Positions 1-7,548 of a DNA stretch of 9,180 nucleotides are shown in pieces. Both the position numbers and the translations under genes were made by a program. Source of the DNA: DASUGM01 sp036274055 (GTDB lineage: Bacteria; Acidobacteriota; Vicinamibacteria; Vicinamibacterales; SCN-69-37); NCBI GenBank assembly GCA_036274055.1, contig DASUGM010000057.1, forward strand, positions 1-9,180, in the 5' to 3' direction. How positions within the stretch are numbered: the stretch's first letter is position 1; every line of letters starts with the position of its first letter. The notes under the pieces were generated by a model. The model was given only the letters and a program-made list of their open reading frames with translations, searched no databases and had not been told where the DNA came from.

Positions 1-2
1 CC

Positions 3-341
3 GGTTCGACGGACTGGTTGTGGATGTCGCTCAGCCGCGCCGGTCGCGGCGCCGAAGCGAAGGCCATGCTCGATCGGCGGCCGGACAACAAGCCCGTGGA
101 CAACGCGTACACGCGGCGTTTGAAACTCTATCGCGGCGAAATCGGTCCGGACGACGTGGTGACAGCGGCGGACACGGATGACGTGCAAATCGCGACGCTC
201 GCCTACGGCCTCGGCAACTGGTACCTGATTCGTGGCGACAAGGCGCGGGCGCGCAAGTGGTTCGAGCGTTCGATCCAGTCGGGCGGCTGGCCGGCGTTCG
301 GGTTCATTGCTTCGGAAGCGGAACTCCGACGGCTACGATGA
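3..341 (+). CDS. Tetratricopeptide-repeat (TPR) type protein, C-terminal fragment
   Basis: This is the 3' end of a gene that begins before the window; the reading frame is open from position 3 to the TGA at 339-341, giving about 112 residues. The last half contains a TPR-like helix pair (GLGNWYLIRGDKARARKWFE), with the G-W-Y / G-D / A-R-A / W-F-E spacing typical of TPR units, followed by a short tail (WPAFGFIASEAELRRLR). TPR domains are protein-protein interaction scaffolds; the partner and pathway cannot be told from this fragment. No membrane segment or enzyme motif is visible in the part present. It is separated from the oxidase operon by 190 bases and is probably not part of it. The TPR assignment is by pattern recognition; the specific role is unknown. 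Confidence 0.7.
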   Translation, partial: GSTDWLWMSLSRAGRGAEAKAMLDRRPDNKPVDNAYTRRLKLYRGEIGPDDVVTAADTDDVQIATLAYGLGNWYLIRGDKARARKWFERSIQSGGWPAFGFIASEAELRRLR

Positions 342-366
342 GATCCGCCTGGAAGCCCAACTGCGG

Positions 367-394
367 CCGACAATAGTCGGACCCCGGACTTTTT
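367..394 (+). terminator. Possible weak rho-independent terminator after the TPR gene
   Basis: A perfect 5-bp hairpin, CCGAC-AATA-GTCGG, lies at 367-380, and a run of five T lies at 390-394, 25 bases after the TPR gene stop. A competing fold, GTCGG (376-380) with CCgGAC (384-389), would place the stem directly before the T run. Either stem is short and the T run is short, so this is a candidate only. Its position between two apparently unrelated genes fits a terminator. Confidence 0.3.
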
Positions 395-531
395 CGCACC
401 CGGCGCGAGACATTTCAGCGCACGCGTCATTTCATCGTCGAAACCTCAGCACTTCAGCCGGGTGACGGTCCCATCCGGCTGGCCTCAAGCTTGCGATAGC
501 CCCATCGCCGGGCCTGTGCCGGGCTGCGACG

Positions 532-2952
532 ATGATGACCGCACTCGACACCTCGATACCGGATCAGGACCTTGCCACGGGTCCAACACGCTGCCGGCAC
601 TGTGGCGACGCCTGCCGCTCCGGTGCCGTCACCTCGCCGTCCGGTGTGTTCTGTTGCGCGGGCTGCGAATCGGTCTACCTGCTGCTTCACGCGCATGGGC
701 TCGCCGACTACTACCGGTGCGAAATCGCGCCGGGCGTCTCACAGCGCCAGACGGCCGGCGCCCCCGACCAACGCTTCGCGGCGCTTGACGACGAGGCGGT
801 CGCGAGCCGTTTTGTCACGCGATTCGGCAACGACCTGTCACGAGTCACCTTTTCGATTCCAGCGCTCCACTGCGCGTCGTGTCTGTGGCTGCTCGAACGG
901 ATCTGGCGCGTCGAGTCTGGAGTCACGCGCTCCGAAGCACATCTGCTGCATCGCTCGGTGACGGTCGAGTTCAAACCGTCGCGGACGGGACCGCGACGGA
1001 TCGCCGAGCGGCTGGCGGCGCTGGGCTACGAGCCGGTCATCGATGCCGAAGCCCTGGCCACACCCGTGCCGCGCGTCCGCCGGCGGCTCTACCTGCGGCT
1101 CGGCGTCGCCGGCTTCGCGTTCGGCAACGTGATGCTCTTCAGCATCCCCCGCTACGCCAACGGCGCGCCGCTCGAACCGTTCTTTCAGGCCATGTTCGAC
1201 GCGCTCAACGTGCTGTTTGCGCTGCCGGTGCTGCTCTTCAGCGCCGCCGACTATTTCCGCGGCGCGTGGCGATCGGCGCGGACCCGCACGATCACGCTCG
1301 ACGCCCCGATCGCCATCGGACTGGCGGCGTTGTTCGGCCGCAGTCTCTTCGAAATCGTGACGAGAACCGGCGAGGGCTTCCTCGACTCCTTCACCGGCCT
1401 GGTGTTCTTCCTCCTGATCGGCAAGCTGTTCCAGCAGAAAGCCTTTGACCGCCTCGCGTTCGATCGCACGGCTCGTTCGTTTCTGCCGCTGTCGGTGGTC
1501 GTCGAGCGCGGCCCGGATGCGGTGCTGACGCCGATCGATCGGCTCCGCGCCGGCGACGTGGTGGTGCTGCGTCACAACGAGGTCGTCCCGGCCGACGGCG
1601 TCCTGCTCGACGAGGATGGCGCGATTGACTTCGCGTTCGTGACCGGCGAACAGGCGGCGGTCCAGCGCCATCGCGGCGACATCGTCATCGCCGGCGGACG
1701 CGTCGTCGGCCGGACGCTGCGGCTGTCGCTGGCGCGGCCGGTGTCGCACAGCGCGCTGGCGCGGCTGTGGACGCATCCTGTCTTCGCCGCGCCGAAGCGG
1801 GTCTGGCTCGACGACGTGCTCGCGCACTTCGGACGCTGGTTCACGGTGGCCGCGCTGATGCTCGCGGCGGGCGGGGCGATGTGGTGGTGGCCGGATGCAC
1901 GTCGCGCCGTCGAAGTCGCGACCGCCGTGTTGATCATTGCGTGCCCGTGCGCGTTCACGCTGGCGGCGCCATTGACCCTCGGCACAGCGATGGGCGCACT
2001 CGGCCGCGCCGGCATCTTCCTGAAGTCGCCCGCGGTCGCCCTCGATCTCAGCCGCGTCACCGCGGTCGCGTTCGACAAAACCGGCACACTGACCACCAGC
2101 GGGCGCGAGACCTCGGTGCGCTTTCACGGCCGCACCGGCGACGAGGCGCGGCTCATCGGCCGTCTCGCCGCCCAGTCATCGCATCCGGTCAGCCGCGCGA
2201 TCGCCGGCGCAATCAGCGGCGGCGACGGCATCGACGACGTCATCGAGGTGGCCGGGCTCGGTTTACGCGGCACCGTCGACGGCCGCGCCGTCGTGCTCGG
2301 ATCGGCCGCGTTCATCGGCGCTGTAACTGCGCACCACGTCCCCGCGATCGCCGGCGTCACCTGGGCGGCAATTGACGGCGACCTGCCGCAGCCGATCGAG
2401 GCGACGACGCCGGAGCGCCCGGGCGCGGCCGCCGCGGCGACCGCGGTGGCGCGCGATCACGAAACCTGGCTGCTATCCGGCGATGACGCCGCCGCCGAAC
2501 GGCGCTGGTCGGCGGTGTTCGGCGAGCGCATGCGCTTTCGGCAGTCGCCGGAGGACAAGCTCGACGCGATTCGCGAGTGGCAGGCGCGCGGTCATCGCGT
2601 GCTGATGGTCGGCGACGGCCTCAACGACGCCGGCGCCCTGGCGGCGGCGGACGTCGGCATCGCGGTCTCCGACAGCACGGCGTGCCTGGTGCCCGCGTGT
2701 GACGCGATCATCGCCGGCGATCGGCTGCCTCAGCTCGACGCCGTGCTCGCCTACGCGCGACGCGCGCGCACCGTGATCGTCCTCTGCTTCGCGGTGTCGA
2801 TCGTCTACAACGTCGGCGGTCTGGCGCTGGCGCTGACCGGACGGCTGACGCCGCTCGCGACCGCGATCCTGATGCCGGTGAGCTCGCTGACGATCGTCGG
2901 CCTCAGCGCCGGGTTGATGCGCCGCGGCCCGCGCCTGGAGCCGCGGCCATGA
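532..2952 (+). CDS. ccoI: Copper-translocating P1B-type ATPase CcoI (cbb3 oxidase assembly)
   Basis: Heavy-metal P-type ATPase of 806 residues that, by family knowledge, moves copper across the inner membrane for the CuB centre of cbb3 oxidase. Domains in order: an N-terminal Cys-rich metal-binding domain (CRHCGDAC at 21-28, FCCAGC at 40-45); an HMA-like domain with C114-A-S-C117; membrane segments from about 185; the TGE actuator motif at 371-373; the intramembrane metal site C471-P-C473; phosphorylation motif DKTGT starting at D515; the HP motif of P1B pumps at H551-P552; GDGLND at 694-699; and two C-terminal membrane segments. The N-terminal Cys-rich domain plus the cbb3 neighbours point to CcoI/FixI rather than a general CopA exporter. 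The start is the first of two consecutive ATG codons (532, 535); no strong ribosome binding site precedes it. The stop overlaps ccoS by 4 bases (ATGA). Being first in the operon is unusual compared with proteobacteria, where ccoI lies after ccoGH. Confidence 0.95.
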   Translation: MMTALDTSIPDQDLATGPTRCRHCGDACRSGAVTSPSGVFCCAGCESVYLLLHAHGLADYYRCEIAPGVSQRQTAGAPDQRFAALDDEAVASRFVTRFGNDLSRVTFSIPALHCASCLWLLERIWRVESGVTRSEAHLLHRSVTVEFKPSRTGPRRIAERLAALGYEPVIDAEALATPVPRVRRRLYLRLGVAGFAFGNVMLFSIPRYANGAPLEPFFQAMFDALNVLFALPVLLFSAADYFRGAWRSARTRTITLDAPIAIGLAALFGRSLFEIVTRTGEGFLDSFTGLVFFLLIGKLFQQKAFDRLAFDRTARSFLPLSVVVERGPDAVLTPIDRLRAGDVVVLRHNEVVPADGVLLDEDGAIDFAFVTGEQAAVQRHRGDIVIAGGRVVGRTLRLSLARPVSHSALARLWTHPVFAAPKRVWLDDVLAHFGRWFTVAALMLAAGGAMWWWPDARRAVEVATAVLIIACPCAFTLAAPLTLGTAMGALGRAGIFLKSPAVALDLSRVTAVAFDKTGTLTTSGRETSVRFHGRTGDEARLIGRLAAQSSHPVSRAIAGAISGGDGIDDVIEVAGLGLRGTVDGRAVVLGSAAFIGAVTAHHVPAIAGVTWAAIDGDLPQPIEATTPERPGAAAAATAVARDHETWLLSGDDAAAERRWSAVFGERMRFRQSPEDKLDAIREWQARGHRVLMVGDGLNDAGALAAADVGIAVSDSTACLVPACDAIIAGDRLPQLDAVLAYARRARTVIVLCFAVSIVYNVGGLALALTGRLTPLATAILMPVSSLTIVGLSAGLMRRGPRLEPRP

Positions 2953-3122
2953 GCGTGATCGCGCTGCTCATCGGCGCCGGCGGCCTGGTCGCCGCCGGCT
3001 TTCTATTCGCGTTTGCCTGGGCGGTGAGCGCCGGGCAGTTCGACGACACCACGTCTCCGCCGGTGCGGATGCTGTTCGACGATGACCACTCCGAGGATGC
3101 CAATGTCCAGCCCCGTCTCTAG
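2949..3122 (+). CDS. ccoS: cbb3-type cytochrome oxidase assembly protein CcoS
   Basis: Small protein of 57 residues, starting at an ATG that overlaps the ccoI stop (ATGA). It has one N-terminal membrane segment (about residues 3-26, rich in L, A, G, F) followed by the CcoS signature: FAWAVSAGQFDD and then PPVRMLFDDD. Family knowledge: CcoS is a single-span inner-membrane protein needed for cofactor insertion (hemes and CuB) into cbb3 oxidase, usually encoded next to ccoI, as here. The length fits the family (roughly 50-70 residues). The gene is small enough to be missed by automatic callers. The 3' end extends 20 bases into the chosen ccoNO start (40 bases if the earlier ATG is used), in a different frame, consistent with coupled translation. 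Confidence 0.92.
   Translation: MSVIALLIGAGGLVAAGFLFAFAWAVSAGQFDDTTSPPVRMLFDDDHSEDANVQPRL
3093..3096 (+). promoter_or_regulatory. Ribosome binding site deciding the ccoNO start
   Basis: GAGG sits 6 bases before the ATG at 3103, inside the ccoS coding sequence. Upstream in-frame ATGs at 3082 and 3097 have no comparably spaced purine-rich site. This favours 3103 as the ccoNO start. Confidence 0.5.
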
Positions 3123-5295
3123 TGCCGCGCTGCCGCTCGACGAGCGCGCGACCGACATCGACACGTTCGAGTACGACAACCGGATCGTCCGCAACTTCAT
3201 GATCGCGACGGCGCTGTGGGGCGTGGTTGCGTTTCTGGTCGGCCTGATCGTGGCGACGAAACTGGTGTTCCCGGGCTTTCTCGCCTTCATTCCGCCGCTC
3301 TCCTACGGCCGGCTCCGTCCGCTGCACACCAATGCCGCGGTGTTCGCCTTCGCCGGCAACGCGCTGTTCGTCGGCGTTTATTACTCGCTGCAGCGGCTCT
3401 GCAAGGCGCGGATGTTCAGCGATCGCCTGAGCGCGTTCCACTTCTGGGGCTGGCAGCTGATCATCGTCTCGGCGGCGCTGACGCTGCCGTTCGGGTTCAC
3501 CACCAGCAAGGAGTACGCCGAGCTCGAGTGGCCGATCGACATCGCCATCACGCTGGTCTGGGTCGGGTTCGGCGTCAACATGATCGGCACGATCCTGCGG
3601 CGCCGCGAGCGCCACATGTACGTGGCGATCTGGTTCTATCTCGCGACCTTCATCACCGTCGCGCTGCTGCACGTCGTCAACTCGCTCGAGCTGCCGGTCA
3701 GCCTGCTGAAGAGCTACTCGATGTACGCCGGCGTGCAGGACGCGCTCGTGCAGTGGTGGTACGGCCACAACGCGGTCGCATTCTTCCTGACGACGCCGTT
3801 CCTCGGCATCATGTATTACTTCATCCCGAAGGCGGCGAACCGGCCGGTGTTCTCGTACCGGCTGTCGATCGTCCACTTCTGGTCGCTGATCTTTCTCTAC
3901 ATCTGGGCCGGCCCGCATCATCTGCTCTACACCGCGCTGCCGGACTGGGCGCAGTCGCTGGGCACGGTGTTCTCGCTGATGCTGATCGCGCCGTCATGGG
4001 GCGGCATGGTCAACGGGCTGCTGACGCTGCGCGGCGCCTGGGATCGCGTCCGCGAAGATCCGGTGCTGAAGTTCCTCGTCGTCGGCGTGACCGCCTACGG
4101 CATGTCGACCTTCGAAGGGCCGATGATGTCGATCAAGAGCGTCAACGCGCTGACGCACTTCACCGATTACATCATCGGCCACGTGCATCTCGGCGCGCTG
4201 GCGTGGAACGGCGGCCTCGCGTTCGCGATGCTGTACTACATCGTGCCGCGCATCTACGGCACCAGGCTCTTCTCGGTGAAGCTGGCCAACCTGCATTTCT
4301 GGCTGGCGACCACCGGCATTCTGTTCTACGCCATCCCGCTCTACATCGGCGGCATCACCCAGAGCCTGATGTGGCGCGACTTCAACGCCGACGGCGCCCT
4401 GCGTTACCCGAACTTCCTCGAGACGGTGACGCGGATCATCCCGATGTATGCGATGCGCATCGGCGGCGGCACGTTGTTTCTCTCCGGCGCCTGCGTCGCC
4501 ATCTACAACCTCTATCGCACCGCGGCGAGCGGCGCCCTGATCGCCGGCGAACGCGTCCAGGCGCCCCGGTTGCGCCCGGAACTGGCGCCGGCGACGGCGT
4601 GGCACCGTGCCGTCGAGGCGAAGCCACTGCGGTTCTCGGCGCTGGTGTTCGTCGCCGTGGCGATCGGCGGCGCCGTCGAATACATCCCGACGGCGTTGAT
4701 TCGATCCAACGTCCCGACGATCGCGTCGGTGAAGCCGTACACCCCGCTCGAAGTCGAAGGCCGCGATCTCTACATCCGTGAAGGCTGCGTCGGTTGTCAC
4801 TCGCAGATGGTGCGGCCGATGCGCGCCGAGACCGAACGCTACGGCGAGTACTCGAAGGCCGGCGAATTCGTCTACGACCATCCGTTCCTCTGGGGATCGA
4901 AACGTACCGGACCGGATCTGCATCGCGTCGGCGGGAAGTACCCGGACTCCTGGCACTACCTGCACATGCGCGAGCCGGCGTCGACGTCTCCAGGATCGAT
5001 CATGCCGGCCTATTCCTGGCTCTATGACGCGCCGCTCGATACCTCGCACACCGAAGGCAAGATCATCACGCTGCGGCGGCTCGGCGTCCCCTATTCCGAC
5101 GGCTTCGAACAGCACGCCGTGGCGGCGCTCCGGACCCAGGCCGAGGCGATTGCCAACGGCCTCAAGGCCAGCGGTATGAACACCGCGGCGCCCGACCGCG
5201 AAATCATCGCGGTCATCGCCTATCTGCAACGGCTCGGCACCGACATCAAGGCGCGGCCGGCGATTACCGCCGCCCCTGCCCCGGGAGCACGCTGA
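3103..5295 (+). CDS. ccoNO: Fused CcoN-CcoO: catalytic subunit plus monoheme cytochrome c subunit of cbb3 oxidase
   Basis: A single 730-residue chain joining subunits I and II. Residues 1 to about 490 are CcoN, a multi-span heme-copper oxidase subunit that reduces oxygen to water: H75 (PLHTNAAVF, low-spin heme b), H222 (WYGHNAV), H272-H273 (AGPHHLLYT) and H360/H362 (GHVHLGAL) are the expected heme b, heme b3 and CuB ligands. Y266 (YIWAGPHH) sits where cbb3 enzymes place the cross-linked tyrosine. After a short linker, the CcoO part starts near W500, with one membrane segment, a periplasmic heme c site C562-V-G-C565-H566 (CVGCHSQMVRP) and a likely axial Met, M634 (SIMPAY). Fused CcoNO proteins are known in Bacteroidota and Acidobacteriota-type operons. 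The frame is continuous through the junction, so this is not a sequencing artefact of a stop. Start: ATG 3103 is preferred over ATG 3082 because of GAGG. The stop overlaps ccoQ by one base (TGATG). Confidence 0.95.
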   Translation: MSSPVSSAALPLDERATDIDTFEYDNRIVRNFMIATALWGVVAFLVGLIVATKLVFPGFLAFIPPLSYGRLRPLHTNAAVFAFAGNALFVGVYYSLQRLCKARMFSDRLSAFHFWGWQLIIVSAALTLPFGFTTSKEYAELEWPIDIAITLVWVGFGVNMIGTILRRRERHMYVAIWFYLATFITVALLHVVNSLELPVSLLKSYSMYAGVQDALVQWWYGHNAVAFFLTTPFLGIMYYFIPKAANRPVFSYRLSIVHFWSLIFLYIWAGPHHLLYTALPDWAQSLGTVFSLMLIAPSWGGMVNGLLTLRGAWDRVREDPVLKFLVVGVTAYGMSTFEGPMMSIKSVNALTHFTDYIIGHVHLGALAWNGGLAFAMLYYIVPRIYGTRLFSVKLANLHFWLATTGILFYAIPLYIGGITQSLMWRDFNADGALRYPNFLETVTRIIPMYAMRIGGGTLFLSGACVAIYNLYRTAASGALIAGERVQAPRLRPELAPATAWHRAVEAKPLRFSALVFVAVAIGGAVEYIPTALIRSNVPTIASVKPYTPLEVEGRDLYIREGCVGCHSQMVRPMRAETERYGEYSKAGEFVYDHPFLWGSKRTGPDLHRVGGKYPDSWHYLHMREPASTSPGSIMPAYSWLYDAPLDTSHTEGKIITLRRLGVPYSDGFEQHAVAALRTQAEAIANGLKASGMNTAAPDREIIAVIAYLQRLGTDIKARPAITAAPAPGAR

Positions 5296-5513
5296 TGTAC
5301 AAGGAGATTCTCCGCTCAATCACCGGCATCGAGGTGTTTCCGCTGGTCTCGCTGCTGTTGTTCGTCGTGGTGTTTGCGGCCGTGGTGATCCACGCCGCCC
5401 GCCTCGACCGCACCCGCGCCGCGCGCCTCGCCGGACTGCCGCTCGACGACCCCGATTGCGCCGCCACGCCGGTACCGGAACGCGGCGCCGATCAGAACGG
5501 AGGCCACTCGTGA
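5295..5513 (+). CDS. ccoQ: cbb3-type oxidase small subunit CcoQ
   Basis: Small protein of 72 residues starting at the ATG that shares its A with the ccoNO stop. One membrane segment lies at about residues 14-35 (FPLVSLLLFVVVFAAVVI), followed by a charged cytoplasmic tail beginning HAARLDRTRAARLAGLPLDD. A short N-terminus (MYKEILRSITGIE), one span, then a polar tail, between ccoO and ccoP, is the standard description of CcoQ (FixQ), which stabilises the association of CcoP with the core complex. The sequence is weakly conserved across the family, so the call rests on topology and position. The final codons overlap the ccoP ribosome binding site and start; the TGA stop overlaps the ccoP GTG by 3 bases. 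Confidence 0.85.
   Translation: MYKEILRSITGIEVFPLVSLLLFVVVFAAVVIHAARLDRTRAARLAGLPLDDPDCAATPVPERGADQNGGHS
5498..5503 (+). promoter_or_regulatory. Strong ribosome binding site for ccoP with GTG start
   Basis: CGGAGG lies 6 bases before the GTG at 5510, inside the 3' end of ccoQ. It identifies GTG 5510 as the ccoP start in preference to the ATG at 5456, which lies well inside ccoQ and would prepend an Arg-rich stretch foreign to the family. Confidence 0.75.
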
Positions 5514-6100
5514 CCGATCCCAATCGCGACCAACTGCTCAGCCACGAGGTCGACGGCATTCGCGAGTTCGACAACGCGCTGCCGCGCTGGTGGCTGTATG
5601 GCTTCTACTTCACCATCGTCCTCGGCGTCGGCTACTTTGCCAACTATCACGTGCTGGCGACGCCGCTCTTCGGCAGCTCGTCGATCGCCGAGGAATACAA
5701 AGCAGAAGTCGCGGCGGCGGTGACGCGGTCGGCGCGCGCCAGTCACGCTGACGGCGCCGGGGTCATCGCGCCGCTCACCGACGCGGCGTCGCTGGCGAAG
5801 GGCGAAGCGATCTTCATGAGCACGCGCAATCTCTGCCACACCTGTCATCGACCCGATCTCGGCGGCATCGTCGGGCCGAACTTGACCGACAACCTGTGGC
5901 TTCACGGCTGCACCGCGGCCGAGATGGTGAAGACCGTTCGCACCGGGTTTCCGCCCAAGGGCATGCTGCCGTTCGGCAGCGGGCAGCAGCTGACGGACGA
6001 CGAAGTGCTCGCCGTGGTGAGCTTCGTGATCTCGAAACGCGGCTCGAATCCTGCCAGTCCGAAGCCGATCGACCCCGAGCGGGACAAGGAGTGCCGCTGA
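5510..6100 (+). CDS. ccoP: Short monoheme CcoP-type cytochrome c subunit of cbb3 oxidase
   Basis: Membrane-anchored cytochrome c of 196 residues that would pass electrons from soluble donors to the CcoO heme. The N-terminus has the CcoP signature (HEVDGIREFDNALPRWW), followed by one membrane segment at about 28-48. The periplasmic cytochrome domain has one heme c motif, C109-H-T-C-H113, then VGPNLTDNLWLHG (around 120-133) and the likely axial Met M152 (KGMLPF). Classical CcoP is about 290-310 residues with two CxxCH motifs; only one is present, so this is a reduced, monoheme version. Two extra cysteines, C134 and the penultimate residue C195, lie outside the heme motif and might pair. Start GTG 5510 is chosen because of CGGAGG six bases upstream and the family N-terminus. 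It overlaps ccoQ by 4 bases; ccoG begins 2 bases after the stop. Confidence 0.93.
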   Translation: MTDPNRDQLLSHEVDGIREFDNALPRWWLYGFYFTIVLGVGYFANYHVLATPLFGSSSIAEEYKAEVAAAVTRSARASHADGAGVIAPLTDAASLAKGEAIFMSTRNLCHTCHRPDLGGIVGPNLTDNLWLHGCTAAEMVKTVRTGFPPKGMLPFGSGQQLTDDEVLAVVSFVISKRGSNPASPKPIDPERDKECR

Positions 6101-6102
6101 CC

Positions 6103-7548
6103 GTGACGACGAGCGCGCGTGGATTCGACGAAGACCACGAAACGTTCCGCAACGCACTCGCGAGCGTGCAGGCCGATGGCCGGCGCAAGTGGGTCTACGC
6201 GCGCCAGCCGTCGGGCCGCTACTACCGCGCGCGAACCGTCCTCAGCTGGTTCCTGCTGGCGTTCCTCTTCAGCGCGCCGTTCATCAGAATGAACGGACAG
6301 CAGCTGATCCTGCTCGACTTCATCGAGCGGCGATTCGTCGCCTTCGGTTTGGTGTTCTGGCCACAGGATTTCTACATCGCCGTCCTGGTGGCATTGACCG
6401 CGCTGGTGACGCTGGCGCTGGTGACGACGACGGTCGGGCGGATCTGGTGCGGCTGGCTGTGCCCGCAGACCGTGTTCATGGAGATGCTGTTCCGCAAGAT
6501 CGAATACCTGATCGACGGCACCGCGGCCCAGCAGGTGCGGCGCGACAACGCGCCGTGGACGTTCGACACGGCGTGGCGGCGCGTGGTGAAGCACGGCGTG
6601 TTCTTCGGGCTGTCGTTCGTGATTGCGAACGTCTTCCTCGCCTACATCATCGGCGCCGACGAGTTGAGAACCATCGTCACCGATCCGCCGCGGCAGCATC
6701 TGGCCGGATTGATCGCGATCACCATCTTCAGCCTGGTCTTCTACGGCGTGTTCGCGCGATTCCGCGAGCAGGCCTGCACGCTCGCCTGCCCCTACGGCCG
6801 GGTGATGTCGGCGTTGACCGATCGGCACACGCTGACGGTGACCTACGACCGGCGGCGCGGCGAGCCGCGCGGCCGGCGGCTGCACGCCGTCGACGCCGCC
6901 GCCACGCCCCACGGCGATTGCGTGGACTGCGCGCAGTGCGTCACCGTGTGCCCGACCGGGATCGACATTCGCAATGGCATCCAGCTCGAGTGCATCAACT
7001 GCACGGCCTGCATGGACGCCTGCGACGACGTCATGCGGCGGCTCAGCCGGCCGGCGGGTCTGATCCGAATCACCTCGCACGAGGCCGTCGAAACCGGCGT
7101 CACGCGCGTGTTCACGCCGCGCGTCAAGGCCTACGCGTCGATCTGGACCGTGATGGTGACCGCCGTTCTCACGCTCATCATCACCCGTCCTGACGTCGAC
7201 GTGTTGATCCTGCGGCAACCAGGCACGCTCTACACCGCGATGGCAAACGACATGCTCGGCAACTTCTACACGGTGCAGGTGATCAATCGCACCGGCCGCG
7301 CGCACGCGCTCGAGTATCGAGCGGTGACGCCGGCCGGCGCGTCGATCACCGCGCTCGGCGACATCGGAGCGGCGACACCGCACGGACTGATCGAAAGCCG
7401 GTTCCTCCTGTCGGTCCCGGCGGCGCAGCTGACCGGCGCCTCGACGCCGGTCACGTTCGCGATTCTGGTCGATGGGCAGCCCGCGCAAACGGTGGCGTCG
7501 TCGTTTCTGGGGCCCGGCGGCCCGGCGCCGGCAAAGGACGGACGATGA
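6103..7548 (+). CDS. ccoG: CcoG (RdxA/FixG family) iron-sulfur membrane protein
   Basis: Polytopic membrane ferredoxin-like protein of 481 residues. Visible motifs: membrane segments around 45-65 and 85-110; C116-GWL-C120-PQ; C225-TLA-C229-PYG; and two 4Fe-4S ferredoxin motifs, C273-x2-C276-x2-C279-x3-C283-P and C297-x2-C300-x2-C303-x3-C307. A further membrane segment at about 345-362 is followed by an Ig-like C-terminal domain of the FixG type (about 365-470). Family knowledge: CcoG is a cupric reductase that supplies Cu(I) for cbb3 assembly, consistent with the copper pump CcoI in the same operon. The open frame extends far upstream into ccoP; GTG 6103 is chosen because AAGGAG at 6086-6091 precedes it by 11 bases and the product length then matches the family. 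GTG 6091 is a less likely alternative. The stop overlaps ccoH (ATGA). Confidence 0.93.
   Translation: MTTSARGFDEDHETFRNALASVQADGRRKWVYARQPSGRYYRARTVLSWFLLAFLFSAPFIRMNGQQLILLDFIERRFVAFGLVFWPQDFYIAVLVALTALVTLALVTTTVGRIWCGWLCPQTVFMEMLFRKIEYLIDGTAAQQVRRDNAPWTFDTAWRRVVKHGVFFGLSFVIANVFLAYIIGADELRTIVTDPPRQHLAGLIAITIFSLVFYGVFARFREQACTLACPYGRVMSALTDRHTLTVTYDRRRGEPRGRRLHAVDAAATPHGDCVDCAQCVTVCPTGIDIRNGIQLECINCTACMDACDDVMRRLSRPAGLIRITSHEAVETGVTRVFTPRVKAYASIWTVMVTAVLTLIITRPDVDVLILRQPGTLYTAMANDMLGNFYTVQVINRTGRAHALEYRAVTPAGASITALGDIGAATPHGLIESRFLLSVPAAQLTGASTPVTFAILVDGQPAQTVASSFLGPGGPAPAKDGR

Noticed and set aside
838..2127. Long minus-strand open frame (429 codons) opposite ccoI
   Set aside because: It lies antisense to a fully conserved P-type ATPase. 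Its Arg/Asp/Gln/Glu/His-rich, low-complexity composition is typical of shadow frames in GC-rich DNA.
532..2952. General copper exporter CopA instead of CcoI
   Set aside because: The Cys-rich N-terminal domain (CxHCGxxxC ... FCCxGC) together with ccoS overlapping the gene end favours CcoI/FixI.
3216..4781. Plus-strand open frame of 521 codons overlapping ccoNO in another frame
   Set aside because: Extremely Arg/Ala/His-rich translation with no domain. The overlapping frame carries all CcoN ligands.
5896..6102. N-terminal extension of CcoG reaching back into ccoP
   Set aside because: The extra 69 codons overlap the CcoP heme domain, translate to Arg-rich sequence and are not needed for family length. 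GTG 6103 with AAGGAG upstream gives a normal CcoG.
5902..7488. Minus-strand open frame of 528 codons opposite ccoG
   Set aside because: Same reason: antisense to CcoG with all its iron-sulfur motifs; composition is that of a GC-driven shadow frame.
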